This document shows positions 26,873 through 35,268 of a stretch of 64,000 nucleotides of DNA, one piece after another; the stretch's first letter is position 1; each line of letters starts with the position of its first letter. Below the pieces are notes generated by a model. That model did not search any database and was not told the origin of the DNA. It was given only the letters and a program-made list of their open reading frames with translations. The position numbers were made by a program, and so were the translations under genes. The DNA is from DASRDU01 sp035560235. Its GTDB lineage: Bacteria > Acidobacteriota > Blastocatellia > RBC074. Location: NCBI GenBank assembly GCA_035560235.1, contig DATMAG010000016.1, forward strand, positions 46,253 through 110,252, in the 5' to 3' direction.

Positions 26873-28273
26873 ATGAAGATGAACACAATCAGAAGAGCTG
26901 CGTTACTTGCAGGCGGCTTCGCTCTTTGCCTCGCCTCATTCCCTGCGTACCTTCCGGAAAAGGTTTCCGCCCAGGCGCCCGCCTGCGTTCAGTTCGCAGC
27001 GCCTGAGGTCACGCATGGATTTACCAGAACCAATTCACTGCCGAACGGCGATCAGTTTCTGCTGGGCACCTCGCTTCAGTTCACTGTCACCTCAACGACC
27101 GACGGAGCGGCGAAATTCACTGTCAACAACACAACCTTCGGCGGCAACCCCGGCTTCCCCGGCACGACGCTCGAAGGACTGAGCGCCTCGACGCCCAATC
27201 GCCAGGTCACGGCAGTCTCGTGTCTGGAAGATTTCTGGGATGTCTACTTTTACATTGCCACCAAAGGCTCAACCAACGGCGACATGGTCACGCTGTTTCT
27301 GCAGAACACCGATGGCTCGAAGCGGGTGAATCTGGCGATGTTCACCATCACCGGCGGCAATGCCCAGCTCGTCAGTCTCGATTCCAACGTGACGCTTCAC
27401 CTCAACGACCGTTTCGCCCTCGGCCCGAACTCAATGACTCCGGCCTTCAATAATCTGGCCCCCTTCTCGGTTCCCGCAGGCGATGCCGGAAACCGCACGC
27501 AACTGCTGACCCTGGCCTTCTCGATGGATCCGAATGCCGTAACGATGGGCTGCTGGCAGCTTGGCTTTGACATCAAGCGCGGCTCCGGCACCGGCATGAC
27601 TTCACTGGTCTTCAACGACGTCGCCGTCAATCGCAATGAAGTGGCCGGTGACCGCAACCGCCCGCAGGCCGGTCTGCTCGGCGGCCTTACCGGCGGCTTC
27701 CCGACCGGAGTGAAATGCAGCGCCGGCTGTCCGGCCTGTCCGATTGCGGGCGGCAAGTGCCACACGGTCTGCTTCCAGTCAGATGAATTCTTCCGCACCA
27801 GGTTCGAGTGTCTGGCCGGCAACACCTATCTGTGCAGCATCAACATCGTGGTGCCAGGCGTCAACTTCAACCGCCCGGTGAACGTCTGCCGCTTCGATGA
27901 TGAAGTGCGGTATGCACTCAGGGGCGGATCGCTGTTCAGCAACAATCCGCGCAACGCCTACTGGCTCTTCGTGCAGCAGTATGTGGCGCTGCAACTCGGG
28001 CTGGAACTGAGCGCCAGCGGCCCGGCCAAATTCGACGCGCTCTGGGGCGTCATGAGTTGCTACAACGTGCCGCCGGGAACCTTCCCGGTCACGCTGAGCA
28101 ACGGCGTCACGATCTCCGGCGATTCGATGCTCAAGGAGCTGTTTATGCAGGCTCAGTTCGCGCTCAGAGACAACCGCGTGGCAGACATGGAGAAGCTTGG
28201 ACAACTCTTCCTCGCGCTCAATGGCAGCTCATTCGGTTACTCAACCTGCAACAGCGTCGGGCAGTTCAGATAA
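26873..28273 (+). CDS. Secreted protein of unknown function, Cys-rich C-terminal half
   Basis: 466 residues; AAGGAG precedes the ATG by ten bases. A signal peptide (about 1-33, ending KVSAQA) is followed by a beta-rich domain (about 35-245; FTVTSTTDGAAKFTVNN, LTLAFSMDPNAVTMGCWQLGF). A glycine-rich hinge (RPQAGLLGGLTGGFPTG) leads to a cysteine-rich segment (CSAGCPACPIAGGKCHTVC) and a mainly helical end. The cysteines probably form disulfides or bind a metal. I do not recognise the family. It stands alone with a strong terminator, which suggests a well expressed exported or surface protein. Function cannot be assigned. Confidence 0.8.
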   Translation: MKMNTIRRAALLAGGFALCLASFPAYLPEKVSAQAPACVQFAAPEVTHGFTRTNSLPNGDQFLLGTSLQFTVTSTTDGAAKFTVNNTTFGGNPGFPGTTLEGLSASTPNRQVTAVSCLEDFWDVYFYIATKGSTNGDMVTLFLQNTDGSKRVNLAMFTITGGNAQLVSLDSNVTLHLNDRFALGPNSMTPAFNNLAPFSVPAGDAGNRTQLLTLAFSMDPNAVTMGCWQLGFDIKRGSGTGMTSLVFNDVAVNRNEVAGDRNRPQAGLLGGLTGGFPTGVKCSAGCPACPIAGGKCHTVCFQSDEFFRTRFECLAGNTYLCSINIVVPGVNFNRPVNVCRFDDEVRYALRGGSLFSNNPRNAYWLFVQQYVALQLGLELSASGPAKFDALWGVMSCYNVPPGTFPVTLSNGVTISGDSMLKELFMQAQFALRDNRVADMEKLGQLFLALNGSSFGYSTCNSVGQFR

Positions 28274-28313
28274 TCAGTCCGGCTGTTCAGGATAAAATCC
28301 TGTTACAAAAACC

Positions 28314-28349
28314 ACAGCCCCGGTTCTTCAGGAACCGGGGCTGTTTTCG
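28314..28349 (+). terminator. Bidirectional intrinsic terminator
   Basis: A perfect 13-bp stem (28314-28326 with 28332-28344, core CAGCCCCGG) with loop TTCAG is followed by TTTT on the plus strand. On the minus strand the same stem is followed by TTTTT within 28305-28310. It therefore ends both the secreted-protein transcript and the convergent purD transcript. Confidence 0.9.
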
Positions 28350-28384
28350 TTACTCATCAGTTCTCTTTTTCGGAGGCAACCTCA

Positions 28385-29671
28385 TCAGGACTGCGCGTGC
28401 AGCGATCTGCCGCCGATGTCGCGCCGGTAATGCGCGTCATCAAAATGAATCCGGCTGACGGCTTCGTAAGCGCGCGCGGTCGCTTCCTGCAACGTGGCCG
28501 CGCGCGCCGTCACACCCAGAACTCTGCCGCCTGCCGTCACTATGCTGCCTTCGGGCGTCAGCTTCGTTCCGGCGTGAAAGACGACCACGTTTTCAACCTC
28601 TTCGGCTTCACTGAGGCCGGTAATCTCCTTTCCGGTTTCATAACTGCCCGGATAACCACCCGAAGCCATCACCACGCACGTCGCCGCGTCGCCGCTCCAC
28701 TGCGGCCTGATGCGGTCAAGCCCGCCCTGCGCCACGGCCATCATCATTTCGGCCAGATCGCTGTCCATCCGCCGCAGAATCGCCTGGGTTTCAGGATCAC
28801 CGAAGCGCACGTTGTATTCGAGCACCTGCGGCCCCGCGTCAGTCAGCATCAGGCCGCAGTAAAGCAGCCCGCGAAAGGCAAAGCCGTCAGCCTGCGCGCC
28901 CGCCAGCGTCGGCTCGACAATTTCAAATCGAATCCGCTGCTCAGTCGCCGGATCGAGCAGGCCTGGAATCGAAAACGCGCCCATCCCGCCCGTGTTCGGC
29001 CCGCGATCCTGATCGAAGACGCGCTTGTGATCCTGCGCCACCGGCAGCGCGGAAAAGTTTTTCCCGTCGGCAAAGACCAGGTAAGAGAGTTCGCGCCCGG
29101 TCAGGCATTCTTCGATCAGCAGCCTCGTTCCGGCCTGGCCGAGCGAACGGCCAACCATGAAATCCTCGATGGTCTGCTGCGCTTCCCTGTGCGTTTCGGC
29201 CAGCACGACGCCCTTGCCTGCGGCCAGCCCGTCGGCCTTGATGACGAGCGGGTAACTGAATTCACCGCTGCCAACGACCGCCCGCGCCGTTGCGGCATCA
29301 TCAATCACGCGGTAACGCGCCGTCGGAATGCGATGCCGCGTCATAAATTCCTTCGAGAAAATCTTGCTGCCTTCCAGCCGCGCCGCCGCCTGCGAAGGCC
29401 CGAAAACCGCCAGTCCGCGCGCGGCGAACAGATCAGCCACGCCATCAACCAGCGGCTGCTCAGGCCCGACCACGGTCAGATCAATCTTTTCACGCGCCGC
29501 AAAATCAGCCAGCGCCGCCAGATTATTCCCATCCACATCGGCCTTCGTCGCCAGTTGCAGAATGCCCGCATTGTTTGCCGGGCTGAAAATTTCAGTGACG
29601 CTCCGGCTGCGCGAAAGCGCCCAGACCAGCGCGTGTTCGCGCCCGCCCGAACCAATTACCAGTATTTTCAT
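28385..29671 (-). CDS. purD: Phosphoribosylamine-glycine ligase (GAR synthetase)
   Basis: 428 residues from the ATG at 29671, where the conserved MKILVIGSGGREHALVWAL begins; the frame upstream has no such pattern. The ATP-grasp core is intact: PLVIKADGLAAGKGVVLAE, IEECLTGRELSYLVFADG, the signature HKRVFDQDRGPNTGGMGAFS, and VLEYNVRFGDPETQAIL. It catalyses ATP-dependent joining of 5-phosphoribosylamine and glycine, the second step of purine synthesis, in the cytoplasm. Other purine genes are not adjacent. It shares a bidirectional terminator with the convergent secreted-protein gene. Confidence 0.97.
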   Translation of the reverse strand: MKILVIGSGGREHALVWALSRSRSVTEIFSPANNAGILQLATKADVDGNNLAALADFAAREKIDLTVVGPEQPLVDGVADLFAARGLAVFGPSQAAARLEGSKIFSKEFMTRHRIPTARYRVIDDAATARAVVGSGEFSYPLVIKADGLAAGKGVVLAETHREAQQTIEDFMVGRSLGQAGTRLLIEECLTGRELSYLVFADGKNFSALPVAQDHKRVFDQDRGPNTGGMGAFSIPGLLDPATEQRIRFEIVEPTLAGAQADGFAFRGLLYCGLMLTDAGPQVLEYNVRFGDPETQAILRRMDSDLAEMMMAVAQGGLDRIRPQWSGDAATCVVMASGGYPGSYETGKEITGLSEAEEVENVVVFHAGTKLTPEGSIVTAGGRVLGVTARAATLQEATARAYEAVSRIHFDDAHYRRDIGGRSLHAQS

Positions 29672-29820
29672 AAGTCCCGTCCTGAGGTTCCAGAACGCAG
29701 GCAAGACAGCTTCAACGCAAAGAGACAAAGAGCGCAAGGCGGAACAGACAGATCAGAACACCTCTTTGCGCTGCAAGGCCTCTTCGCTGCCTGCTTCACA
29801 ATCCGGTTGTCATTATTGCT

Positions 29821-31395
29821 TCAATGCACGCGCCGCGTCTGCCCGGCCCAGTATGGTTCGCGCAGTTCCTTTTTGAGAATCTTGCCCGTGCCACTTTTGG
29901 GCAGTTCGCTGGCGCGAATCTCAACCGACTTCGGCACTTTGTAATCGGCCAGTCGCGCCGCGCAGTAATCAATCAGTTCGCGTTCGGTCAGATTTGCGCC
30001 TGCTTTGAGCGTGACAATTGCTCTGACCGCTTCGCCCCATTTGTCATCAGGCACGCCGATCACTGCAGCTTCGTGAATCGCCGGATGCGTGTAGATGACA
30101 TTTTCAACTTCGGTCGAATAAACATTCTCGCCGCCCGAAATGATCATGTCCTTTTTGCGATCCACGAGAAAGATGTAGCCCGCTTCATCCACCATCGCCA
30201 TATCGCCCGTGTGCAGCCAGCCGCCGCGCAGTGTGCTTTCAGTCTCTTCGGGTCGCTTCCAGTAACCGAGCATAACGTTCGGCCCGCGCGCGATGACTTC
30301 ACCGACTTCGCCGGGTTTGACCAGTTCGCCCTGTTCATTGACGACTTCGACTTCAACGCCAATGACCGGACGCCCGCATGAAGCGAGCCGCCGCACCCGC
30401 TCTTCAGGCCCGTCAGTCACGTGATCTTCAAACAACAACGTCGTCAGCAGCGGGCTTGATTCAGTCTGCCCGTAGCCCTGATTGAATTCGCAGCCCGGAA
30501 ACAACTGCATCGCCCGGCGCAGCAGTTCAACCGGCATCGGTGATGCGCCGTAACCGATGCGTTTGAGGCTGCTGAGGTCGTGCCTGCCAAAGTCAGGATG
30601 ATTGATGATGAAGTTGAGCATCGTCGGCACGAACATCGTGCTCGTTACGCGCTCGCGCTCGATCAGTTCCATTACGGCTTTCACGTCGAACTTTCTGATC
30701 ATCGCGTGCGCCCCGCCGAGCAGCGTCACATTGATGATGGCCGGAAAATCTGCCAGATGAAACATCGGCGCCGTGTGCAGGTAAACCGGATTCGGCTCCG
30801 CGCTGCGCATCACCAGCGAATGCATTGCGTTCATCCACAGATTGCGATGACTGAGCATCACGCCTTTCGGCAGTCCCGTCGTCCCGCTCGTATAAAACAG
30901 GCCGACCAGTTCATCCTCGGATGAAATATCAGCAGGTTTCACCGGCCTGTCAGCATCGGTCAGATGCTGCGCGATCATTGTTTCATAATCAGTGAAGTCA
31001 TCCGCCGCGCCAGCCGCGATGAAATGGCGAATGCCTTCAAGCCGCGCACGAAACCCGGCGACATTCGCCTGTAAAACTTCATCAGTAATCAGCGCCGCGC
31101 ATTCAGCGTCGTTGATGATAAAGACCAGTTCATCAGCCGCGAGCCGTGTGTTGAGCGGAACAATGACCGCGCCGATTTCAAAGCAGGCGAAGACCGTTTC
31201 AAGAAACTGCGGGCTGTTGAATTCATAAATCGCCACGCGCTCGCCCGGCCTGATGCCCGCTGCGCGCAGAGCTTCGGCCAGCGCCCGCACGCGCCTGCCC
31301 GTTTCGCGCCACGTCTGATGACGCCCTTCAAATACAGTCGCCGGTTTATCGGGTGAATAACGAACAGCGCGTCTGAGTACCTGATTGAGAAGCAT
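29821..31395 (-). CDS. Long-chain-type acyl-CoA synthetase (AMP-binding)
   Basis: 524 residues from the ATG at 31395, which has GGAGG upstream; the longer frame reads through repeat DNA and is not used. Adenylate-forming motifs are complete: YTSGTTGLPKGVMLSH (P-loop), GYGQTESSP, WLHTGDMAMVDEAGYIFLVDRKKDMI (hinge) and the catalytic lysine in LPKSGTGKILKKELR. The enzyme activates a fatty or aromatic acid to an acyl-adenylate and then the CoA thioester. Substrate specificity cannot be read from sequence. It is separated from the upstream isomerase gene by a repeat-containing gap of 238 bases and from purD by about 150. Confidence 0.93.
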   Translation of the reverse strand: MLLNQVLRRAVRYSPDKPATVFEGRHQTWRETGRRVRALAEALRAAGIRPGERVAIYEFNSPQFLETVFACFEIGAVIVPLNTRLAADELVFIINDAECAALITDEVLQANVAGFRARLEGIRHFIAAGAADDFTDYETMIAQHLTDADRPVKPADISSEDELVGLFYTSGTTGLPKGVMLSHRNLWMNAMHSLVMRSAEPNPVYLHTAPMFHLADFPAIINVTLLGGAHAMIRKFDVKAVMELIERERVTSTMFVPTMLNFIINHPDFGRHDLSSLKRIGYGASPMPVELLRRAMQLFPGCEFNQGYGQTESSPLLTTLLFEDHVTDGPEERVRRLASCGRPVIGVEVEVVNEQGELVKPGEVGEVIARGPNVMLGYWKRPEETESTLRGGWLHTGDMAMVDEAGYIFLVDRKKDMIISGGENVYSTEVENVIYTHPAIHEAAVIGVPDDKWGEAVRAIVTLKAGANLTERELIDYCAARLADYKVPKSVEIRASELPKSGTGKILKKELREPYWAGQTRRVH

Positions 31396-31463
31396 GCGAC
31401 AGCCTCCGTTTGCAGTGAAACAGCCACGAAAGAATTCAGCGCAGTGAACCCTGCACGCAGCCG

Positions 31464-31490
31464 CATTCTCCATTCTCCATTCTCCATTCT
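31464..31490. repeat. CATTCTC tandem repeat
   Basis: The 7-base unit CATTCTC is repeated almost four times in the gap upstream of the acyl-CoA synthetase gene. GGAGAAT words in the opposite sense follow at about 31535 and 31556. It is probably part of a degraded inverted repeat; no coding or promoter role is evident. Confidence 0.75.
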
Positions 31491-31633
31491 TTTGCAGTGA
31501 GCAGTGACTGAGGAACCTGTCTCCTGCCAGGAACGGAGAATGCAGAATTATGAAAGGAGAATTATTCGTGCAGCTTCGTGTCCATTTGTGATTGCCTTTC
31601 CCGACTTCCACAGCCGGGCCTGAAGTGGTGCGT

Positions 31634-32737
31634 TCAGGTTTTGAGTCCGAGTCCGAGTGTTTCGCGGCAGTACCTGATGCTGCGTTCAAGTTCGGCTTTC
31701 TGATATTCCTGCTCGGCGAGCTTTTTGTCCATCCCGGCGGGCGGTTTGTAAGGCTCAATCGCTTTGCCGCGCCTGGCGAGCGCCAGGAATCCGGCCATCT
31801 CACGCGGGCGAATGTCTGCGTAATCGCGCCAGAATTCATCCTTCAGGTAAGGATAGCTGCGCGCAAAGCCGGAGATGATTTCAAGCACGACCGGCGTGTT
31901 CGGGCAGAGTTCAGCGAAGCGTTTGAAATATGCCTGCCAGTCAACCAGGCCGTCGCCGGGCGCAGTCCATTGCACCATTGCGCCATCAGCCGCTTCCCAG
32001 ACCATCGAATCACGAATGCCGGTTGTCACCGCATACGGGCCGAGAATCTCCAGATTGCGCAGCGGGTCTTCGAGCGTCCACGTCGCATTGCCCGCGTCCA
32101 TCGTTGCGCCGACAAAATCGCGCCCGCATTCTTCGATCAGATGCGCCAGTTGCCACGCCTGCATATCGCCCGCGTGATTTTCAATCGCAATCTTCACGCC
32201 CGCATCAATGGCGCGGCTGCGCACCGCACGGCAGACGCGAATCGTATCCTGCCAGCGCGCTTCAAGCCCGCCCGGCAGTTTGCGGTCATCTGCCGTGCCC
32301 TGATAACACCGCGCGACGGGCGAACCGAGCGCCCTGGCCACGCGAATCACAAGCGCGAGATGTTCCTCCGCCGTGCCGAAGCGCGGGCTGAATGATTTGG
32401 CCGACGGGCAGATGCTGCCTGTGCCCGCGTGAATCTCGATGCCGTGATGATCGGCCCGCGCTTTGATCTCCTTCAGGTAAGAATCGCTGTGGCTTTCGTA
32501 AACGTCGAGGTCGGAAAAAAGAATTACGTCAGCCTTCAGCGAGGCCGCGTAATCGAGCAGTGGCGGAGCCTTCCAGCCCAGCGCCCGAATCGAAAAATTA
32601 TCGAAGCCGAGTTTCAGCTTTTTATTCACCGGCGCAGTTGTCGCGTTGCCGGGTGAACCGGCAGCGACAACTGCGCCGGTGAGGGCGAGCGATTTGACAA
32701 CCTTTCGACGCGAGCGGTCGTGTTTGTGCGGGGCCAT
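31634..32737 (-). CDS. Tat-exported sugar phosphate isomerase/epimerase-like TIM-barrel protein
   Basis: 367 residues. The N-terminus SRRKVVKSLALTG is a twin-arginine signal. The rest is an AP-endonuclease-2-type TIM barrel: LKLGFDNFSIRALGW, VKIAIENHAGDMQAWQLAHLIEE (metal-binding Glu and His), VGATMDAGNATWTLEDP and PVVLEIISGF. Such proteins isomerise or epimerise sugars, and exported ones often accompany Gfo/Idh oxidoreductases in glycoside breakdown. The linker after the signal (about residues 20-36) is encoded by a near-perfect 24-bp inverted repeat, apparently inserted in frame. Substrate unknown. It is on the same strand as the acyl-CoA synthetase gene downstream. Confidence 0.85.
   Translation of the reverse strand: MAPHKHDRSRRKVVKSLALTGAVVAAGSPGNATTAPVNKKLKLGFDNFSIRALGWKAPPLLDYAASLKADVILFSDLDVYESHSDSYLKEIKARADHHGIEIHAGTGSICPSAKSFSPRFGTAEEHLALVIRVARALGSPVARCYQGTADDRKLPGGLEARWQDTIRVCRAVRSRAIDAGVKIAIENHAGDMQAWQLAHLIEECGRDFVGATMDAGNATWTLEDPLRNLEILGPYAVTTGIRDSMVWEAADGAMVQWTAPGDGLVDWQAYFKRFAELCPNTPVVLEIISGFARSYPYLKDEFWRDYADIRPREMAGFLALARRGKAIEPYKPPAGMDKKLAEQEYQKAELERSIRYCRETLGLGLKT
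32627..32681. repeat. Inverted repeat inside the isomerase coding region
   Basis: The segment 32627-32652 pairs with 32658-32681; all 24 bases of the right arm pair, and the left arm has a two-base bulge. The loop is five bases. It lies wholly within codons for the spacer between the Tat signal and the TIM barrel, a site tolerant of insertion. Confidence 0.85.
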
Positions 32738-32763
32738 AGCGGATGATGAAACAGAACGGTTGA

Positions 32764-33252
32764 TTATTGGGCCGCGATGAGGAACGGCCTGATGCCTGCA
32801 TAAACCTCGTCAGCCGCCGCTGCCACCTGCTCAACCACGGCCTTGAATTCTTCGGCATCAAGCACGCGCAGGCTCGAATCAACGCGCACGCTGATGTCGC
32901 CGTCTGAATCAATGGCGACCTTGACGCGATCCAGATCGTCGTTGAATTTCAGCAGCCGGTGCAGCAGATCGGGCGTGACCTTCAACTGTCGCTTTTCAGC
33001 CGGGACTGCGCCAATGACAACGAGGCCGGACGAATAGGCGACAAAGACGCTGAACTGCGCGAGCGATTTGCCCTTGAACGGAATCGTCCAGACATTCTCT
33101 TTCGCCTTCGTGTAGTTATAACCCGACGCTTCGAGCAGTTCGGGAAGTTTGGCCGGAACCTTCGCCTGCGTCGCAGCCTGCTGTGCCGGGGTGATCTGAG
33201 CCACAAGCAGCAGCACGAGAGCCGCCGCCAGAGACAGTTTCTGTTTTTTCAT
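32764..33252 (-). CDS. Secreted YbjN-like protein
   Basis: 162 residues, with AAGGAAC before the ATG. A cleavable signal peptide (about 1-25: KKQKLSLAAALVLLLVAQITPAQQ) leads to a small alpha/beta domain. The pattern is that of the YbjN/type III chaperone-like fold: LPELLEASGYNYTKAKENVWTIPF, LLKFNDDLDRVKVAIDSDGDISV and LDAEEFKAVVEQVAAAADEVY. YbjN proteins bind partners and are linked to stress and motility regulation in enterobacteria, but exported versions have no known role. It is 20 bases downstream of the Fe-S flavoprotein gene and likely in the same transcript. Confidence 0.75.
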   Translation of the reverse strand: MKKQKLSLAAALVLLLVAQITPAQQAATQAKVPAKLPELLEASGYNYTKAKENVWTIPFKGKSLAQFSVFVAYSSGLVVIGAVPAEKRQLKVTPDLLHRLLKFNDDLDRVKVAIDSDGDISVRVDSSLRVLDAEEFKAVVEQVAAAADEVYAGIRPFLIAAQ

Positions 33253-33271
33253 GCTTGTTCCTTCTGAGTCT

Positions 33272-34960
33272 TTATCCGATCTTCACGCCGATGCTTTCGA
33301 GAAACTTCGTCGGCTTTTCGCCGCCGATCAGCGCAAAGACGTAATCGTTTTTGAAGCGGGCCAGTTCCTTTGCGGTTTTCGGGTCTTTTTCGCGGGCGCT
33401 CATCAGCACGACTTCGGTTTCGGTGATCTCCTTAATCGTCGCGCCAAAGAAGACTTTGATCTTTCCCTCGTCAATGCACTGATAGGCCATCATCTTGTTG
33501 CCGAGTTTCAGATCGCTCTTGAAATCGCTGCGAATCACGAGCGTCACAACGTTGTCGCGCCAGCCGACCACCTTCGTGCCGCTTTCGTCACGATATGCAG
33601 CCAGGTCAACGGCAGCCTCGATGGCCGAATTGCCCGCGCCGACGACGACGCAGTGTTTGCCCTTGAATTCATTCGGGTCAGCGAGCTTGAATTTGACCTT
33701 GTCATCCTCATAAGGCTCGCGCAGCTTCGCTTCGTACCTTGTGCCGCATTCGTGGCAGAACTGATTATTGCCTTCGCGCCTGGTGCCGCATTTCTGACAG
33801 GAAGCGGGCAGTGTCATTTCAGTCGGCGTGACTTTGATCTTCAGATCCTCGCCTGGCACGCGCAGCCGGGCCGGTGTGCCGCGATTGCCGATGGCCAGAA
33901 TCACGCGGCGCGCCTTGTACTGCATCTTCTGTTTCGTTTTGTCCTGCTCGGTCGTGATGATGAAAATTCCGTTGTCAGGCTTGATGCTCTTGCAGCTCTC
34001 AAATTCATTGATGACGAGCTGATGCTGCTTCATCGTCTCCATCCACGAACCGATCATCGCTTCCTTCAATGCGCCTGCGCCATCAAGTCTGATGCCGCCG
34101 GTGACAGGCTTGTCTGCGGGATTGAAGAAAACGTACTTGCCTGCCGGATAGGTCTGCTGAATCGTGGCGACGACCTGATCCTGCTCGATGGCGATGTATT
34201 TCAGGCCGCGCTGCCGGGCGCGCACCGCCGCTGACAATCCGGCAGGCCCGACGCCGATGATTGCCACATCGTAATCAGCGCTGCCATTGCGATCCTTCTG
34301 CAAATCCTCAACGATGTAATCAATCACCGCGCCGCCTTCGTTGATGGCATTCTTGATAAGCGGCACGCCCGACACATCACCAATCAGATAAACGCCCGGC
34401 GTGTCGGTCATAAAACGCGGGTCGCGTTTGGGTACTTTGCGTTCGGGAATCTTTTTGGTCGTGTTGAGGACGATGCAGGATTTCGGACTCGTCGGGCATT
34501 CGACCTGGCAACTGGTATCTTCCATGCACTGTTCGACCGCAACCGGAGTTGATTTGCCATTCACAATGGCCAGCACATCGTGCGGGCAGGCATCAACGCA
34601 GGCGTGACAACCGATGCACGTCGCCACGTTGATGACCGGATGCGGATATTTGATGTCATCGGTCAGCGCAATCTGCCGCGCCCATTCAGGCAGCTTGTCA
34701 TTGCTCGCGCGCAGCAGCGTCGTGGCCGATTTCGGCTTTTCTTCAGCCGGAGCCCTGGCCGCCGCTGCCGCCACTCTGGCACGCCGCCGCGAAGCGTCCA
34801 TCAGCACAAACCCGAAGCCGAGCAGCAGCGTCACGCCAATGAGCAGGAGCCAGCCAAACCAGGGCACTCCGCCATAGCTGACCGGCAGCCGCGAAGCAAA
34901 ACCCGTGACCAGCAGCACAACCAGAATCAGAAAGGTGACAATCAACTGCGATCTTTTCAT
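33272..34960 (-). CDS. Membrane-anchored Fe-S flavoprotein oxidoreductase
   Basis: 562 residues from the ATG at 34960. One or two N-terminal membrane helices (about 5-55) precede a ferredoxin-like region with CIGCHACVDACP and a second cysteine group CMEDTSCQVECP. Next is a pyridine-nucleotide-disulfide reductase fold with FAD motif GVGPAGLSAAVRARQRG and NAD motif VVGAGNSAIEAAVDL. Between these an extra zinc ribbon (CQKCGTRREGNNQFCHEC) is inserted. The protein looks able to pass electrons between NAD(P)H, FAD and Fe-S clusters at the membrane. Its neighbours carry Fe-S clusters and hemes, so it may be the NAD(P)H-facing module of that set. Confidence 0.85.
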   Translation of the reverse strand: MKRSQLIVTFLILVVLLVTGFASRLPVSYGGVPWFGWLLLIGVTLLLGFGFVLMDASRRRARVAAAAARAPAEEKPKSATTLLRASNDKLPEWARQIALTDDIKYPHPVINVATCIGCHACVDACPHDVLAIVNGKSTPVAVEQCMEDTSCQVECPTSPKSCIVLNTTKKIPERKVPKRDPRFMTDTPGVYLIGDVSGVPLIKNAINEGGAVIDYIVEDLQKDRNGSADYDVAIIGVGPAGLSAAVRARQRGLKYIAIEQDQVVATIQQTYPAGKYVFFNPADKPVTGGIRLDGAGALKEAMIGSWMETMKQHQLVINEFESCKSIKPDNGIFIITTEQDKTKQKMQYKARRVILAIGNRGTPARLRVPGEDLKIKVTPTEMTLPASCQKCGTRREGNNQFCHECGTRYEAKLREPYEDDKVKFKLADPNEFKGKHCVVVGAGNSAIEAAVDLAAYRDESGTKVVGWRDNVVTLVIRSDFKSDLKLGNKMMAYQCIDEGKIKVFFGATIKEITETEVVLMSAREKDPKTAKELARFKNDYVFALIGGEKPTKFLESIGVKIG

Positions 34961-35064
34961 AAACAATCTGTGGTCAGTAACAATGCGGGGCAGATCAGCC
35001 GAGCAGGCATTCACCTGAAACACTACAGCCAGCTTCAGTCAGCCTGAAACTGCGGCCTTCAGTA

Positions 35065-35108
35065 ACGGTGTTTGGAGTTCCAGCTTTAGCTGGAACTCCA
35101 AACACCGT
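35065..35108. repeat. Perfect 21-bp inverted repeat, family member 1
   Basis: Positions 35065-35085 pair perfectly with 35088-35108 around a TT loop; the core word is GGTGTTTGGAGTTCCAG. A closely related core (GGTGTTCGGAGTTCCAG) occurs in the larger inverted repeat at 43255-43324, so these are two members of a dispersed family. Confidence 0.88.
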
Positions 35109-35170
35109 CCCCGTGTGGCTGCGGTTTCAGCAGACCGAATCAGCGGACGAAAGACCAGAATAATCACCAG

Positions 35171-35236
35171 GAAACCTGAAACACGAAGCTTCGCTTTCAT
35201 TCAATGCTGTTCGTCTTTCTTCGTGTTCCCGGTTTC
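35171..35236. repeat. Imperfect inverted repeat
   Basis: Positions 35171-35188 (ending AACACGAAG) pair with 35219-35236 (beginning CTTCGTGTT) at 16 of 18 positions. It lies about 40 bases beyond the ClpX-like gene stop on the minus strand. Similar words (CACGAA, TTCGTGG) recur near 18.2 and 31.5 kb. Confidence 0.7.
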
Positions 35237-35268
35237 TTCGTGGCTCATTCCCGGTTTCGTGTGCTGAT

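Noticed and set aside
28397..29944. A 515-codon plus-strand frame opposite purD
   Set aside because: purD is unmistakable on the minus strand, and the plus frame reads as compositional noise.
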